This document shows positions 14,843 through 27,050 of a stretch of DNA of 64,000 bases, in pieces. Position 1 is the first letter of the stretch, and each line of letters begins with the position of its first letter. The notes beneath the pieces are model-generated. The model was not told the origin of the DNA. It was given only the letters and a program-made list of their open reading frames with translations, and made no database searches. Made by a program: the position numbers and the translations under genes. Origin of the DNA: Sisyra terminalis (taxonomy: Eukaryota > Arthropoda > Insecta > Neuroptera > Sisyridae); the NCBI GenBank assembly GCA_958496175.1, contig OY292274.1:13785689-13849688 (forward strand), given 5' to 3'.

Positions 14843-15870
14843 TAGGGTGTCCGTTATTTCCCAAATTGATTTTTTTACAGCAACCGCCCCCTGAATTTTC
14901 AGTTTAAGATATAAAAAAAAAATATCCACTACAATTAAGCTCTTAATTTCTTGATTAAATTGTACCGGAATTAAATAACATGGGATTATTTGACTTTTTA
15001 CTTTTAATTTTTTTTTCTCAGAAACAAATGAATGAAAAGATTTAAGATTAAATTATTCTGACGTAAAATTTAACGCTCTACAAAAAAGATCTCTAATGAA
15101 TTTTCGATTAAATCACTCCATTAAAAGTTATTTAACATTTAACTTGTGCCTAATATAAATCTTGCAATATTTTCAACTTTTTGCTCATTTTTACTTTTTT
15201 TAACTATAAAATCATTGGAAGAGAAGATAAAAGTAATTATCATTAGAGCGCCAGTGATTATTTGTGGTTATTTTAAAATTCACTTCGTAGGTACAAAATA
15301 TTGGTTGAAGTACGAAAATGTATCCTGGATAAATTGAATTTCACGACTAAAGCGAATTTGGATCTTTTGTCACCTGCTTTAATTTACAAAAAATGTTTTT
15401 TTTTTGTTTAATTTTCAGTTCAAGCCATAAACACAAATAATCACTGGCGCTCTAATGATAATAATTTTTATCTTCTCTTTCAATGATTTTATAGTTAAAA
15501 AAAGTAAAAATGAGCAAAAAGTTGAAAATATTGCAAGATTTATATTAGACACAAGTTAAATGTTAAGTAACTTTTAATGGAGTAGTTTAATCGAAATTTT
15601 ATTAGAGATCTTTTTTGTAGAACGTTAAATTTTACGTCAAAATAATTTAATCTTAAATCTTTTCATCCATTTGTTTCTGAAAAAAAAAGCAAAAGTAAAA
15701 AGTCAAATAATCCCATGTTATTTAAATGGTAAAAGTAACATGATACCGGCACGGTTTAATCAAGAAATTAAGAGCTTAATTGTATTGGATAATTTTTTTT
15801 ATATCTTAAACTAAAAATTCAGGGGGCGGTTGCTGTAAAAAAATTAATGTGGGAAATAACGGACACCCTA
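14843..15870. mobile_element. 1,028-bp palindromic element with 9-bp target duplication
   Basis: Terminal inverted repeats TAGGGTGTCCGTTATTTCCC (14843-14862) and its complement ending at 15870 are flanked by ATGTACCAT at 834-842 of 14 kb (14834-14842) and 15871-15879. The arms extend inward over about 420 bp each around a centre near 15,350. The subterminal order AAGCTCTTAAT, AATAACATGGGA, CTCTACAAAAAAG, AAAAGTTATT is also found, in the same order, in the family at 39815-40827, so the two families look related. No transposase is encoded; the plus-strand frame at 15146-15337 is incidental. A 9-bp duplication with long inverted repeats suggests a Mutator-like foldback element (inference). Confidence 0.8.
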
Positions 15871-15879
15871 ATGTACCAT

Positions 15880-17595
15880 AGCTAACATGAAGATTACAGT
15901 TGAAAATAAACAAAAATTTGCATTTTCAAAAATCGTGTTACATTATTGTTGTTATTTCTGAAAATTATTTACATTTTAGGAGAAATTAGGAACCAAATTA
16001 TTCATTTACTTTTGAGCTCTATTTTCTTACTTAGGGAAGTTCTAAAAGTTATTTAATTTTTAGTAATTTTTTGTTTTAAATATGGAACAATTTAACTCTT
16101 AATTATGAATGCCATTAATAATAATGCAATTAATAATGAATACCAAACACCTCGTCAAATATTAACTTACTATCAAAAACTAATTACCGGATGAAATATA
16201 CTTCCTTAGATATTGCATTTTTATTGTTAAAGCAATTGTAGATTTAATAATATCTTTTAATTTTTAGTTGGGGCCACCAAAATTTAATTTTCTCGGTAAA
16301 AAATCGTCAATGATAAATATTATAGTTCTTGATTTTAACTTTTCAGAGAAAATATTTTAAAAATCTCAAGATTTATGGTAATCTCGAGTGTGAGGAATTA
16401 AAACTTAATATTTCAATATATTTTGGTTTTTTATCATTTAAAATATCGTAACAGAGAAAATGTTATAACAAAGAATTTTAAAAAGTTGATAATATGGAAG
16501 TATTTTTTTCATTTCCTATGATGATATCGATGTGGTAAGTGCATATGGACTGCTATCAACGAAACAAAGAAGATTTCCGTTATCGTATGTGAAGATATGG
16601 ATGTGTTAGTAACATTGACATCCGTTTTGGCACCCATTGGAAAAAAATACTTTGAAATTCGGAAAAGGTAAAGAAGATAGGAACATTTTTGCATCCAAAA
16701 GTCTGGATCATATGCTAATTTGTAAAAAAATGCATATTTTTAGATCCTATGTCCGTTGCGATACGACTTCCTGTTTTTTTTTTCAAAGGAAAAACTTCAA
16801 TTTTTAATTTTTAATTTATTTGAAAAAAGCTATTTAGAAGTTCAAACAAGCAGCGGAAGTGTTTAAGGAAAAAAATAAATCAAAAGAATGCACTTCCAAA
16901 AATGGAATATCTTGTGGGTTAGTGTAAGTCGTTTCAAATTTTATGTCGAATATATCGTAGTACAAAGCCTAAAGTTGAGTATTTCACGTTGGTTAATGAT
17001 ATTAAAATACGCGATTTGTCCTACGAGCGTAACTATTGAGTAATGGGAAATTTATAGAAAAATTGTATTTATCGTATTTTTTTTAGTTCCAAAATTATAA
17101 AAAAGTTATAAAAAGGGATTAAATTGTATTTATCACTTTCAAAGATCAATTTTGATTTTTAGCAAAAATTTATACATTTGTCAAGAAATCTCATACAAAA
17201 TGACACTAGCGCTTTCGATTTCAATTTCCAGTCAAACTGGAGCATTTATGGAAAATTTATGGAGCAAATAATTTTTTTTGTTAAAAATATCCCCAGCGTT
17301 AATTTTAAAAATAATTATTTAAATTGTACGTAGCTCGGTTTAAAAGTTATAATGAAATATTTTTTTTTGGAAATGTTAATTTTGAGGCCTGATGGTGATA
17401 TTTTTTGGAAAAAAATAATGTTCGGGACCTAATCAATCTATTAATAAAATAATTGGCTTCTACGTACATTTTGGTCAGTGCATCTGATGAACGACTATAA
17501 TCGACAGTTGATATTAAATATAATGACTATCGATTATAACGGAGTAAATCATATTTTTTGGGAATTATTTAGTTGCAAAAAAGTCTCTGCTTTTA
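15880..17595. other. AT-rich stretch, no gene seen
   Basis: Upstream region of the SYAP1-like gene. No distinct promoter element stands out from the AT background. A 61-codon minus-strand frame at 16694-16509 has no motif. Confidence 0.4.
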
Positions 17596-17617
17596 TAAAA
17601 AAAAAAAAAAAAAAAAA
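17596..17617. repeat. Poly(A) tract upstream of the SYAP1-like CDS
   Basis: Run of about 21 A ending 54 bp before the ATG at 17671. No TATA-type promoter is convincing here because the surroundings are uniformly AT-rich. Confidence 0.6.
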
Positions 17618-17670
17618 TGCATATTTCTATAGAAAATTGTTAACATTTCCAAATTTACTTGTTCACAAAA

Positions 17671-18420
17671 ATGAATTTTTTCAAAGACGTCAAAACTCGA
17701 GTGACAGAATGGTTAGAAACTTCTCCTGAAATTAACTCCAAGTTTGAAATCGACAGAATTGTTGATAAAGATGACGACAATATTGAAATTTCAAAAGTTG
17801 GTGAAACGCAAAACGGAATTTCTGAAGAAAACTCGTTCGAAACTTACGTAAACTCATTATCATCAACCGTAATTAGCAGCAAAAAATTTGCTGAAAAAAT
17901 AATCAACTCAACAATTAATCAGACTTTGAAAATTTTTCATGATTTCAACAATGAACAAACGTTATTCAACAAAAGTAATGATGGTAACTCGGTCGTATCT
18001 GCCATTCCACCCTGGATTGGGTGTCGTGACGAGGAAGCATTCAAAGAGGAATGTCTCAATTTAGCCTTAGATAAAAGAAACTTTCTTCACACTCCCCCAC
18101 CAGGGGTTGACTTTCACTTCGATTATACCGTCACCTACCCCATTGCCATGGCTATACTAAAAGAAGACAAAAATTTACAAGAAATTCGTTACAAACTTGT
18201 CCCAGCAGAAATCAGCGAAGAGAAATTTTGGCGTAATTATTTTTACCGAATTAGTTTGATTTCTCAGGAATATGAAAAAAAATCCAACGTCAATTCTTCC
18301 GAGGAAAAATGGTTAGATGAAATCGATTTAGAATTACGTGCTCACGAAAACGAAGAGACTTCCGCTGGAAATTATATAAAATTGAATCAATGCGACAACA
18401 CTGAAAAAACTCCTTCGTAA
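17671..18420 (+). CDS. Syap1: SYAP1/Sap47-like BSD-domain protein, single exon
   Basis: Intact intronless CDS for 249 residues plus TAA. Chosen start is the ATG in cacaaaATGaa; the frame opens slightly upstream without another ATG. Residues 1-16 (MNFFKDVKTRVTEWLE) form an amphipathic N-terminus, and a Ser/Thr/Asn-rich stretch follows. From residue 113 the conserved core begins: PPWIG, LALDKRNFL, PPPGVDFHFDY, YPIAMAILKED, then R-KLVP and FWRNYFYRISLI (186-197). The last two make up a BSD domain with its F-W pair at 186-187. A W-EIDLELRAHE motif (214-226) resembles the C-terminal tail of Sap47. Known: SYAP1/Sap47 proteins are synapse- and signalling-associated (Akt/TORC2) adaptors; described forms are about 350 residues or longer, so this one is short. 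Intron absence suggests a retrogene, or an ancestrally compact gene. Poly(A) signals AATAAA lie at 18427 and 18617. It is antisense to the Sidestep-like gene and 3.8 kb beyond its exon C. Confidence 0.85.
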   Translation: MNFFKDVKTRVTEWLETSPEINSKFEIDRIVDKDDDNIEISKVGETQNGISEENSFETYVNSLSSTVISSKKFAEKIINSTINQTLKIFHDFNNEQTLFNKSNDGNSVVSAIPPWIGCRDEEAFKEECLNLALDKRNFLHTPPPGVDFHFDYTVTYPIAMAILKEDKNLQEIRYKLVPAEISEEKFWRNYFYRISLISQEYEKKSNVNSSEEKWLDEIDLELRAHENEETSAGNYIKLNQCDNTEKTPS

Positions 18421-18426
18421 AAAGCA

Positions 18427-18622
18427 AATAAAATACGTCGAAAAACTGTTAATTTGTTCATAATATGTACACAGTTTAAATTTTTTTTAACAAATCATCG
18501 GTCGGTCAAATTATTTGATTTCAACTATGATCAACAAATACAGATGTAATTAACAAACCTAAAACATATGATTTTTTTTTTTTTTTTTTTTTTTTTGTAA
18601 TAGAAATTTCAACTGAAATAAA
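18427..18622 (+). terminator. 3' UTR and poly(A) signals of the SYAP1-like gene
   Basis: Two AATAAA hexamers follow the stop codon, at 18427-18432 (7 bp after the stop) and 18617-18622. The nearer one would leave almost no 3' UTR, so the farther one may be the main signal. A run of 25 T at 18572-18596 separates them. No A-tail that would mark a fresh retrocopy is seen on the plus strand. This is a motif call only. Confidence 0.4.
18572..18596. repeat. Poly(T) tract
   Basis: Uninterrupted run of 25 T, downstream of the SYAP1-like CDS. It may be a minus-strand retroposon tail or a simple repeat. No body of a retroposon is recognisable beside it. Confidence 0.6.
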
Positions 18623-19290
18623 TTTCTCTCTGATATTTTATTTTGTATGTGTACAATCAAACAAAGTATGAGTTTGCTTTAGTTTCTTTGAATATAAAAT
18701 ATGTAGGTATTTACTTCGGTTCATTTACCACACGAAGAGGCTCTTGAAATGAACGGTATAACTTTTGGTGAACTATTGCAACTTGTTTTCATTAAAGTTA
18801 ATATTTGAATAGTAATGACATATGTTTGATCGTCCTTATTAAAAAACCTGCAAGATACTTTCATACAACTGTATGTTTCATTCCATCTAAAGCATTATGA
18901 AAAGCTTGAAAATATAAAATTTAAGTCAACCTTGTTTATAATTTAAAATAAATGCAAAAGCTTTGTTCCAAATTTATCAAACTGATTTTTAACCCAGGTC
19001 ATGGTAGTGATTATTCGGGTAGAACAATGTCTTGTGAGCATAATAATGATTTGTAAAATATTTTGAAATTCTATTCTTCATGTTTACAAGATCGAACTAT
19101 AACTTTATTGCTTAAAGTTGTTTAATGAGGTACCTTTTTGAACTTTTGGTGGTTATTTCATCTATTCTTGATGCTTTTTTGAAGTTGAGTTTTTATATTT
19201 CATTTTTGATGGTTTTAAGAGTGAATAAAGGTAGGTTATAGGTTGACGAATTTTGCCTAATTCCTGGTTGCTCTCATCCATGGTGTGGTT

Positions 19291-19619
19291 AATAATTAAT
19301 AATGTTCTTGGGAACTTGGATTTAAATAATAAGATGTTATTTTTCAAATTATCTCAACGTTTCGTTGGTATTATATATGTATAATATAATATTATATTAT
19401 ACATATAGTGTAATTATACTATCATGTCTGTGTCAGTATAATTGCCGCTAGCGTACTCACTCGGTTATCTTGTTAAAAAGCCAGTATTTACAACGAGGAT
19501 GTTAATATCAAAAATTCTCCTGAAGAAGTTGGAAATAAATACCAACGAAACGTTGAGATAATTTGAAAAATAACATCTTATTATTTAAATCCAAGTTCCC
19601 AAGAACATTATTAATTATT
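19291..19619. repeat. Perfect 82-bp inverted repeat with 164-bp spacer
   Basis: 19291-19372 and 19537-19619 are reverse complements with no mismatch seen by eye (a one-base boundary uncertainty remains). The spacer contains an AT palindrome at its left edge and a G+C-richer middle. At the junction of spacer and right arm lies CTGAAGA (19520), GTTGG...CCAAC and GAAA (19547), a layout like the hammerhead-ribozyme core known from Penelope-like element terminal repeats. No coding sequence of such an element is present. Confidence 0.75.
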
Positions 19620-20404
19620 TTGCCTAATGTTTCTAAAACGTCCTTTTCAAATGCATGTTTATTTTTTCATCCAATTACTTTGAATTTTCGATTGACTATA
19701 AGCACTTAAGGTTTATTAACTAAATATCGTCAAATCGAATTTCGATATCGAATGAATCGAAATTCAGTTTTGATATGTGAAAATACGTACGTGTACTGAA
19801 GCATCTTACCTGGGAATTGCGTTCTATTATTTTTCTCAAATAGAAGAAGGTAATTAAATATCAGTCGATTCAAAAGAGCTTTTTTTTGTTTTTCGAGAAG
19901 CTTTTGATAGTTAAGAAAAAAAATGCATAAAAATCTTTAAAAATACTTACTCAACATGTTCATAATAACGAAATTACGCTAACTGCACAAAAGGTTTTTT
20001 AGAATTTTCCGGAAGCGAAAAAATAGCTGCAAATCGCTGTTGGGAAATCCTTAAAGGTGTTAACTTTTTTGAGAACAACATTTAACCTTAACATTTGAAT
20101 ACTATTCCAAATTAAATCAAGAATTTCGAAAGCCATCAATCAATCTCATTTTTCCACCATAAAAGGCTATTTGAATGTTTAAATTTAAATAGGACCAACT
20201 TCAATGTATATACCTAGGCAATAAAAAAGAATTATAAGAAATGGATTACTCTGTGGAAAATGTCAACTGATTATACATACAAAAATATATACGTGTCGAG
20301 CTTAGATTGCCTTTGTTTATCGTCAACTAAAATTAAAAAATCGTTTAAAAATTGAAATAAATTCCGATTTTCTCGAAAAAATCGACAAAAAGAGGGGCGA
20401 CACT

Positions 20405-20950
20405 AGGTTGAATCAAAAAAAAATGAAGATTTTTTTTTTATTAATTATGTCGAAAATGTTGTTGAGAATGACAAAAAAAAATCCTGTGAAAGTTTAAGCT
20501 CTTAATATTAATATTAAGAGGTGCCAATCGCCATCGCAAATTTCGATTTTCCATTGAAATAACATGGGAACAATATTCTCTTGCACTTTATAGTGATATA
20601 TTATTTGAACTTTATAGCTCACGTTGGTGACAATATTTCGGCATGACCAGTTTATATTCTTGTAGAAAATTGAACGATCTACAAAAAAGGTCTGTAACAA
20701 GTTTTTGATTTATTTATTCCTTCAAAAGTTATTCGAGGTCAAAGTTGAACTAAAGAGAAATTTTAATATTTTTTCAAATTTTTGACGCAACCATCAATTT
20801 TATGAGAAAATTTTATAGGAAATTTTTTGTAGAGCACTTTTTTTCCTATAACTTATTTCTATAAAAATTTCTGATATTTTCCACAGGTCCTAAGTTATTT
20901 GCATTAAACTGAAAATTCCCTGAATTATTATATTTTTAAAATATTTTTTT
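20405..20950 (+). mobile_element. Half copy (one arm) of the 8-bp-TSD palindromic family
   Basis: Begins AGGTTGAATCAAAA, a degenerate version of the family end TAGACTGATTCAAAA. It then follows the left arm of the element at 39815-40827 (AAGCTCTTAATATTAATATT, ATAACATGGGAACAATATTC, GATCTACAAAAAAGGTCT) as far as the central A/T tract. The right arm is missing, so this is a truncated copy. A 68-codon minus-strand frame inside it is a by-product. Confidence 0.7.
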
Positions 20951-22235
20951 TTATTACTTAGAATCTGTAAAAAATCGACTACAAAGAAAGTGTGGCAGAT
21001 AATATTTTCATCTTTAAAAATAAATCAACATCTATAAGACTCTGATATTTCTTGGATTTAAAGACTATTTTAATATTTTTTTTTTGGCAGCAAATTTTGA
21101 AATTTTTTGGAGTATTTTTTTTTTAAAAAGAAATAAATAAATTAGCAATCAACAAAAATATGAAGAAAGAGAAGATGACAAAAAGAACATGTAATCATAT
21201 TAAGAAAATGTATAAGTTTAACAAAACTAATAAAAGAAGAAAAAAATCCCTGTATTGGAATTTGAACTTCTAAGGCATCTTACTAATTATTCAGCCTCTT
21301 TAAAAAAATATTTGTAGAGAAACATATTTTTACAACAAGGTAATTATATAATAATTTTTCCAAGAAATTAGAAATTAAATTTTCTAAGAAAAAGTATGAA
21401 GTAATCTTGTATCGTGAAACCAAAAATTTGGAATAATATTAATCAAAATAAATGAAAAAATTAAATTAAAATCTTAAATTATAGATATAATAATAAAAAG
21501 TAAGTCTATCGAAAATGGGAATTTTATTTCGGATTCAGCTAGTTTCAGGGAAATATTATAAAGTGATGAATCGTAATTAATAAATAAAACAGTACCTTAA
21601 ATACATAACAAATGATAAACAATTGTTACATCCATTACTATCAACGACTATTAATAACTTAATAGGCTTTCGGTATATATGCATAGTTTATTATTACAAT
21701 AATTATAACATGACCATCACTCAAATTGTACCAATTATATTATTAAATATTATTATGATACATAACGAGCGTAATGTAACACAATTTATACCGAAATGTT
21801 TGCATAGTTTTCGTTAATTATCCACATACTTCATAATTTACCTAATAGGAAACTCAACTGTGCTTACCCGAGGTCTCAAGAGGCAGAAACGTATTGCAGC
21901 AGTTGTGAATCCCTTGCGAACAACACATTTTTGCTAATTGTAACTATTTAGTAATGGAATAATTGAATTTGTTTGAACTAAATTATTTGACCGTCAATCA
22001 TTTATCTTTGTAACATCAAGTTTATCTTTGACATACCTTTTATTAAGCAAACAAAAATATATCAGTTTCAGTGGTTATCGTATAACAAAAAAATTCTTTA
22101 TGAATTAAAATTGCCAATTCAATTACAACTGTCCGCTCATTGTTTACATCTTTCCAATGTTTGACAACAAAACTAATACATTTCCAATCTAGATAAATGT
22201 GTTGGAAAAAAGAGAGAAAAATAATGCATTTGGTA
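20951..22235. other. AT-rich intronic stretch
   Basis: Immediately 3' (minus strand) of Sidestep exon C. No further exon or repeat family is recognised. Confidence 0.4.
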
Positions 22236-22241
22236 ACTTAC

Positions 22242-22401
22242 ATCTGACACGCAGGAAAATCGGCATCGAAAGAGTTTCCCCGCGAGCGTTGACAGCCAGA
22301 CAAGTGTAGGCTCCGCTGTTGTGACGCGTCACTTTCTGGAGCACTAGGGAATGCGTGCTGATGATTATGCCCGAGGACATGTTCTGTGTCACTAATACTC
22401 C
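22242..22401 (-). CDS. Sidestep-like Ig receptor, exon C (second half of Ig domain)
   Basis: A 160-bp internal exon, acceptor ttttcAG (complement of 22403-22402), donor GTAAGT (complement of 22241-22236). In phase 0 it gives GVLVTQNMSSG, then STHSLVLQKVTRHNSGAYTC, then LAVNARGETLSMPIFLRVR, and stops one base into the next codon (phase 1). It completes the Ig domain opened by exon B: the SLVLQ...G-Y-T-C-LAVN E/F strands carry the second disulfide Cys. SLVLQ-V-R-SG-YTC with a closing L-RVR(Y/C) is the Sidestep-family signature. An ATG inside the exon is a normal Met codon. No matching downstream exon was found in 1-22241, so the following intron exceeds 22 kb or the remaining exons lie outside the window. 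Confidence 0.88.
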
Positions 22402-25400
22402 CTGAAAACCACAAACAAACAAAATCAAGCCAAATGTATATGTATATAAAGCGTGAGATGATAATATCAAAAAGTTAATTTCTCTTTCAATATTGTCTTT
22501 TCGAATAAATAAATAAAAAACGAAGATTATCAGTGACTAACGAATATGCACGTACAGAAAACAATTATTAAATACTTAATTTTCTATTACCTGGCAAATG
22601 CTTAAACAAATTAGTGTTTTATTTGAAATTAGAGGCATTTCACTTGAAGCGGACAGCGAAAAAAAAGTAATGTCCTGAAATTTGTTCAAATTTGGCATAA
22701 TTGTACTTCTAGCAAGTATAAATGTGGATACAAAATATTTTTTTCGAATGATGAATATTTGCCAAGTTATACACTTCTAAAGATTTGTCGTTTTTGAAAT
22801 TCGTATTATTTGAAATTTTTTTTTCGATTTAAACCATTTTTTAAACATATTAAATATGGCGGTTTAAATAGAAAATTAATTGTTCTTTCTAAATAAAAAA
22901 TAAAACTGAAATTTTTTATTTTTTTTAATATACAAAACCGGAAGTAAACTTTTCAAATCAGAATTTTAGCAACTTCGGCCATTTTGATTTTTGATTTTTT
23001 TATTTTAAAATATAGCCTAAAGTACACTTTTGATACAGCAGAAGTTTCATAATGGCAATTTGAAATAGTTTAGGAGATAGAGGAATTAAAGTACATACGT
23101 GTCGTACTGAGCATCGTACCCTAGCTTCTTTCGATCAACTGGTTTATGGGATATTTTAAAAAATTTACTCTTAAGGATGTTATGGAGGTTCAATCGGAGA
23201 CAAAAGTACATGAAAATAGAAATTTGTGAATAATTACGTTATACAGTAAAGCATGAGGTCAATAAATAGGTCGATACTTAAACAACTGTATATAGTTTAA
23301 GAGAAAATCGGATATTTCACCAAAAGTCTTTAATGGTCTTTTATTTTATTTTTTTATTTTAAGGCATAAAATTATGAATCATATCCATTCATTTTAATAT
23401 TTCGCGTAAATTTTTATTTCAACAAAATTAAAAATTAAATGCTGCATATATATATATATATACATAAACCGGCATTTACTTTACATAGAATTAAATATAA
23501 ATAAACTGACTCGTGTGACATACATTTTGTAGTAAAATTCCAACTTTGTTAATATTTGATTTACATCTTAAGATTTAAATCTTTGAAAGTAAAATTTAAT
23601 TCCCAGCATTAGAAACGTTGTATTTTAGAAACATTGAATTTAAAATTTTTATGATAAATATTAAATTGTTATATAATTGAGAGTTTTTTTTTTTACTTTA
23701 ATTAAAATATTTCTTAAAATTAGTGAAAACAGTGATATAAAACTCATTTGATTCTTCTACCATGATCGTATCCATAATAAAAAGGTTCCAAAAAAAAAAA
23801 CAGTAGTAATACGAGTAGCTTTGGTAGAAAATCAGCCAAAGTAAATTATTCGTTAAGGGCAGACGAGTGTAGAAGGTAAATCTACTCTCAATTTCCTAAC
23901 GACACTCAAGAGAATAACGAAAAAAAAAGCATTCGAGATTTCTTTTTCATATTCCGAGGGTAGTTCATGCGTAAGGTATTTTCAATATATGGCAAAATCA
24001 AAAGCTCAAGTCTCGCTTTATAAGAGCTTTACAACATAAAGTCAGTATTATTTCTTTAAATTTAGAGCTTCGATAAGGGTTTTGCAAAAAAATAAAATAA
24101 AACGAATGATTAAATATACATGAGACCAAGGAAAAGCATTTTCGATTGATACGATAGTTTCTCAGGACCAGTGGATGCGTCAACATTTGAATATGTCAAT
24201 TTACAATTGGCAAAAAAGCAGGATAACCTGGATAAAAGCAGAAACTTCCTTATTAGAAATTGCGACGCCAATAAAAATTCAAAAACCTCCGAGGGATAAA
24301 AAAGCATTATGGTAAGTGCAATCGTGTCACTTCAACTCCGCTATAGGCGCGCCTTTTTACTGATAATCCAATTTTTTTCAAAGTAGACATCAAGTAAAAC
24401 TTGCAAGATTTTTGTGAGATAGAGGAGAAATTGGTGACTTGGATAAACACTTCCTAAATCTAATTGTCTAATGTCTTTTGTCCGACGATGCTCATTGAAA
24501 TTATGCATCTTTTAACAAAACAACCAACCCGGTTTTATATAAAATCAATAAACTTTTGATTTTCAAAACGTTTTACTTATAAATGTGACCTCTTTGGATC
24601 GTCAAAAGTTAAACATTTTCTATAACATGTATTCAAAATAGATTCAAAGTTTCTCAAATATTTGACATTAAAATTTGCTGTTATAGTCATTGATTTTGGC
24701 TAAATCCTCTTGATGCAATCAGTCTCTTAAATCATTTATGGCTTATTAATACTAAAGATATATTTAATAAATTAATAAAAAGTATCAAAGTATGAAATTT
24801 AGTTTTGGAATTTTGGTACTTTATTTGAAAGATGGGTGCTAAAATAAAGTACCACAAATCATTGTAAAGCTTTTAAAATGTTGTGGTACAGAAAGATACC
24901 GTATAAAGAACGCATAAAAAGACTAAATGACATTGTAAAGTTCAATTTTAGTCACTTTTCAAATATTGAAATTTCGAAAAAAAATTTTTACCATTAATTA
25001 GTAGTTTTTGTCGGTTGAGAATTCCGCAAGAAAAAACTACTAAGTTTGCATATTTTCTCGATAAAGAAAAAGAAAAAAATGAAAAATTTTAATATTTACA
25101 CAAAAGCTTTAAATGTCAAGTAAGCACTATATAAGGTTTTCATAGAAAATATGTGAACGACAATTTTTTTTTCCATTTTTCTTGAACGGTAAATAAACAT
25201 CAAAAATATTTCGTAGTTATTTTTTCCCAATTCCAAAAGTGTAGTGCTAACTTGATGGACGTTCTTTTATAGGGAGTTGAGAATATTGGTATTTGTCATT
25301 TATCAGTTCACGACCCAGGAAAACTAAAGTGAATTTTTATTATATAAAAAGGCTCGTGTTCTTTGTTTACCTAACCTTACCCAGTTATCTTTAAAAGAAA

Positions 25401-27042
25401 ATCATTGATTTTAATTTTCAATTTGAATGTTTAACATTTACAAACTTATTTCTTTATTATTCCATATTTTTTGTAAAAACAATGTTACAAATAGAAAAAA
25501 ATGATCAAACATGCTTGCAAAAGTAGAGAAAGTAAGTAATTTTATTTCGTATGAAATTTTTATGCTATAAACTTTATAAAATTTGAAGTTACCTAGTTAA
25601 TGGCAAAATGAGCCATCAAATGCAGTTGATAATCAAAAACTTCTTCGTTAACCAAATGAAGTTTTCACGTATAATTTCCTCAAAGCAATTCTGTTGTTGA
25701 CATTTAATATAAAATTGTTGAAGCAAATATTTCAAAAAAAAATAAAAATAAAGTTGATAATTATAAGTTCAATCAATGTTTACGATCGTTAATTAACTCA
25801 AAATTTTACTTCAAGTAGTAAGTAAAATTAAAAATTATTTTATTCAAAGTGATGTAGGTAATCCATGTATGTATTGTTATGATAATGAAAAGCATCTTAT
25901 TGGAAATAGTTTCGACAGCAGGAGCTCGGTGATTCCCAATTTCTACTTTATTATTTCTCCTTTTGATTGTTTGTTGTGGCTTATGATAATAATGACACGT
26001 TGAATTGCTTTTCGTAACAGCCCTGTCATTTTCAGTTCCGGAATGGATAATGATTAAGGGAAACCAAGAGCTTTGACCTTTTTGATGTATTAGTTGAATG
26101 TTTTAAGCATCGTTTGGGCGCTTGTGTTGGTAACTCTCAAAACCTCAATTTGAACTTAGCCCTCATTATAATCTTCTATATATATTTTAATATTCATTTT
26201 TGAAATGTTATTACCTCAATTAATATAGGAAATATCAATTTCACTATAGAGATTGTGATAAAGCTTCGATACAGCTTCATTTTTAGTTCAAATAGATAAT
26301 GAGCAAAAATATTAAAACCATGTGTACTTTAAACAAGAAATTTTATTGTTTATAAAAGTAAACTGTACGAAGAAAAACTGACCAATGAATCTATACCTCT
26401 TGGTTTTGATCTAAAATGAACAATTGAGAAATCATCTTATTAAAAGATACTATCAATTATATGTAATTTGATTATTATTTTAATATATATTATTCTAATA
26501 TTCTAATATTTTATATTTTTTTCCAATATTTATTACAAAGCAATTTTTTTCACAAAGGAACATATCTTTGTCGATAAAAACATCATTCATGAAATTTGGA
26601 AACCAAGAATTATACCTCTTTTCACTGATAGCTACATTACCAAAAATATTTGAAGGCATTGAATGAAGCTTTAATCACAATTTTTAAATATTGAAGCAAA
26701 AAAAATTATTATTAGTTATGAAAATTTGGAGTAAAAACTGGCATTTTTGAAGTTATATTTCTTTGGCGGAGATATGAAAAAATAATCAGACTGAATTTTT
26801 CAATACAAATGGGTAAATAAAATATACAATCACTATTGTACTAATATAATTTTTAGAAGGTTGCCATTTAGTAATGTTTATACATATCTATAGAAGACAT
26901 TTTTTCGTAACAATAAACCTATTTAGGGTTAGTGTTTTCAATAAGTATTTTTCAAACATGTAACTAATGCTGTATTGATTAACGGTTAATTCATAAAATG
27001 TAAAATACCCATTATGTATAAGTGTCCAAATGTGCATATATA
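22402..27042 (-). other. Sidestep-like intron, left part, no other gene seen
   Basis: Intron between exons B and C. It holds a dispersed 170-bp repeat at 25100-25270 and short simple repeats (TA at 23448-23462). Small frames such as 24110-24307 have no motif and no splice borders. Confidence 0.5.
25100..25270. repeat. Dispersed repeat, also at 56860-57131
   Basis: Contains CGACAATTTTTTTTTCCAT, AATATTTCGTAGTTATTTTT and CCAAAAGTGTAGTGCTAACT. The same blocks in the same order occur at 57031-57131 with roughly 80 percent similarity by eye. It is non-coding and its class is unknown. Confidence 0.6.
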
Positions 27043-27050
27043 TTATACAG

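Noticed and set aside
18572..18596. Poly(T) as the tail of the SYAP1-like retrogene
   Set aside because: A plus-strand retrocopy would carry poly(A) on this strand, not T.
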